From Struthidea cinerea (lineage: Eukaryota; Chordata; Aves; Passeriformes; Corcoracidae), in assembly GCA_013397865.1 (NCBI GenBank), contig VZTI01001730.1:370897-434896 (forward strand): a DNA stretch of 64,000 nt. Reading direction: 5' to 3'. Position 1 is the first letter of the stretch, and each line of letters opens with the position of its first letter. Shown piece after piece: positions 63,189-64,000 of this stretch. The position numbers were made by a program, and so were the translations under genes. Below the pieces are notes generated by a model, which ran no database searches, was not told where the DNA came from, and saw nothing but the letters and a program-made list of their open reading frames with translations.

Positions 63189-63433
63189 CTGGAGGCATTC
63201 CCGGGCACCAAGCTGGAGNCAAGCTGGAGCAGCCCCGGCCCCTCCCGCCCGTGGAGTGCCTGCCGGGCGCCCGCTACGGCGGCCGGAGCCACAGCGCCTG
63301 CGGGAACGTCTTCAACTCCTGGAACGACTACCTGGGGCTGGCCACGCTCATCACCAAGGCCGTGCGGCCCGGCAAGGGCTTCGGCGCCGAGCCTCCCTCG
63401 GTGGTGGTAGCGGCCGCCGTGCCGCCGGCTGAG

Positions 63434-63467
<34 letters not shown>

Positions 63468-63923
63468 CGGCGGGGCCGTACTTCGAGGGCGCGCTGGACT
63501 TGCACGACCTGGACCTGTGCGGGCATCACCACCACCACGGCGAGGGGCTGCTGGAGGAGCGCTTCGCCGACTTCAGCCCCTTCCCCGGGCGCGGCGGCCC
63601 CGCCGCCGTGGTGTTCGACTGCTCGGGGGAGCACCCGGGCCGGGAGGGCTCTGCTCACGCCTGGGGCGGCGTGGTGGTGGCGNGAGCTGCAGGTCTGCGT
63701 CTTCTGCCGGAACAACAAGGAGGCGGTGGCCCTCTACACCACGCACATCCTCAAGGGACCCGATGGCCGTGTCCTGTGCCCGGTGCTGCGGCGCTACACC
63801 TGCCCTCTCTGCGGCGCCAGCGGCGACAATGCCCACACCATCAAGTACTGCCCCCTCTCCAAAGTGCCGGCGGCCCGGCAGCTCCGGCACGCCCGGACCG
63901 CCCTGGGCAGGAAGGGCCGCTAG
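63189..63923 (+). CDS. NANOS1: NANOS1, Nanos-family zinc-finger translational repressor (frame broken at two Ns)
   Basis: Nanos proteins work with Pumilio on mRNA 3'UTRs and recruit the CCR4-NOT deadenylase to repress germline and neural transcripts in the cytoplasm. The sequence shows a NOT1-interacting motif (FNSWNDYLGLATLITKAV) coded from 63311, a run of 12 Glu codons (63431-63466), five His codons (63524-63538), a LLEERFADFSPF block also present in human NANOS1, and two C-terminal CCHC fingers: C-X2-C-X12-H-X10-C, then C-X2-C-X7-H-X4-C, coded between about 63696 and 63851. The stop is TAG at 63921. The gene is intronless, as in mammals. The start is placed at CTG 63189 because the following residues (EAFP) match the human N-terminus MEAFP; no ATG is available. 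N63219 plus a duplicated 10-mer adds 11 bases, and N63683 adds one. Without these 12 bases the frame is continuous for about 240 residues, against 292 in human. Family identity is near certain. The paralogue call rests on the long acidic N-terminal region and the finger sequence. Confidence 0.95.
63219..63229. other. Assembly join in NANOS1: N plus duplicated 10-mer
   Basis: The string CAAGCTGGAG occurs immediately before the N at 63219 and again immediately after it (63220-63229). Removing the N and one copy (11 bases) joins the frame that starts at 63189 to the frame carrying the NOT1-interacting motif. This is what two contig ends with an unrecognised overlap would produce. Confidence 0.85.
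63683..63683. other. Single N that shifts the NANOS1 frame
   Basis: The frame upstream ends on a complete codon (GCG, 63680-63682) and the zinc-finger frame resumes with GAG at 63684. Deleting the single N restores continuity. No duplicated overlap flanks it, so it may stand for a short unsized gap in the Ala/Val-rich linker. Confidence 0.8.
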
Positions 63924-64000
63924 CGGCCGGGACCCCCGGGCCTCGCCCCGTGCCCCGGGGCGGCCCCGCTCCCCCCCACGCTGACACTGCTCCGGCCCCG
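63924..64000 (+). other. NANOS1: Start of NANOS1 3'UTR (cut by window end)
   Basis: These 77 GC-rich bases follow the TAG stop and contain C-rich runs. No polyadenylation signal is present, so the 3' end of the transcript lies beyond the window. Confidence 0.75.

Larger units (their letters stand above)
62640..64000. other. CpG island spanning the NANOS1 promoter and gene
   Basis: From about 62,640 to the window end the sequence changes sharply from the AT-rich background to dense G+C with frequent CpG dinucleotides. It covers the hexamer array, promoter, coding region and start of the 3'UTR. Nothing comparable is seen elsewhere in the window, which supports this being the only CpG-island promoter here. 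Confidence 0.9.

Noticed and set aside
63059..63718. Open frame of about 219 codons on the minus strand opposite NANOS1
   Set aside because: It is a by-product of high GC content and repetitive GAG/GGC codons in NANOS1. It crosses two Ns and has no domain.
1..64000. CRISPR array, bacterial operon, phage or plasmid system
   Set aside because: The composition, CR1 repeats and NANOS1 show vertebrate nuclear DNA, and no spaced direct-repeat array is present.

Overview
The window looks like a stretch of bird nuclear genome. It carries several 3'-truncated CR1 LINE copies with the family's short terminal repeat (sequence resembling ATTCTRTG), ancient sauropsid-type repeat relics, no prokaryotic gene organisation, and one confidently recognisable vertebrate gene at its right end. 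The species cannot be fixed from sequence alone.

Positions 1 to about 62,600 are a gene desert. Open reading frames there are short, scattered and low in complexity, and none resembles a known protein. I recognise four young-type CR1 tails (12.0, 44.4, 52.9 and 57.5 kb), older CR1/L3-like fragments (37.65-37.88, 54.09 and 54.26-54.41 kb), a probable solo LTR of an endogenous retroelement on the minus strand (about 16.86-17.6 kb), several relics of a palindromic ancient amniote repeat (8.1, 33.8, 44.83-45.17 and perhaps 3.2 and 52.4 kb), microsatellites, and a few local tandem duplications, the cleanest being an 84-bp pair at 47.70-47.87 kb. Between these lie blocks rich in homeodomain-, POU- and GATA-type words and free of recognisable repeats. 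They look like conserved regulatory DNA, but I could not test conservation. In human the region upstream of NANOS1, towards CACUL1, is also a long gene-poor interval, so the layout fits a developmental regulatory landscape.

Positions 62,640-64,000 are a CpG island holding the single-exon germline gene NANOS1 on the plus strand. A (GGCTCC)n hexanucleotide array lies about 170-200 bp upstream of a compact promoter with two direct CCAAT boxes, a GC box and a TATA-like element. The encoded protein has the CNOT1-interacting motif near its N-terminus and both CCHC zinc fingers of the Nanos family. As given, the reading frame is broken at two single Ns. One is flanked by a duplicated 10-bp string typical of an unmerged assembly join, and simple removal of the extra bases restores a frame of about 240 residues. 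No ATG exists where the protein should begin; a CTG sits at the homologous position. A third N, at 15,210, joins two similar poly-A-containing copies and is probably also an assembly artefact.
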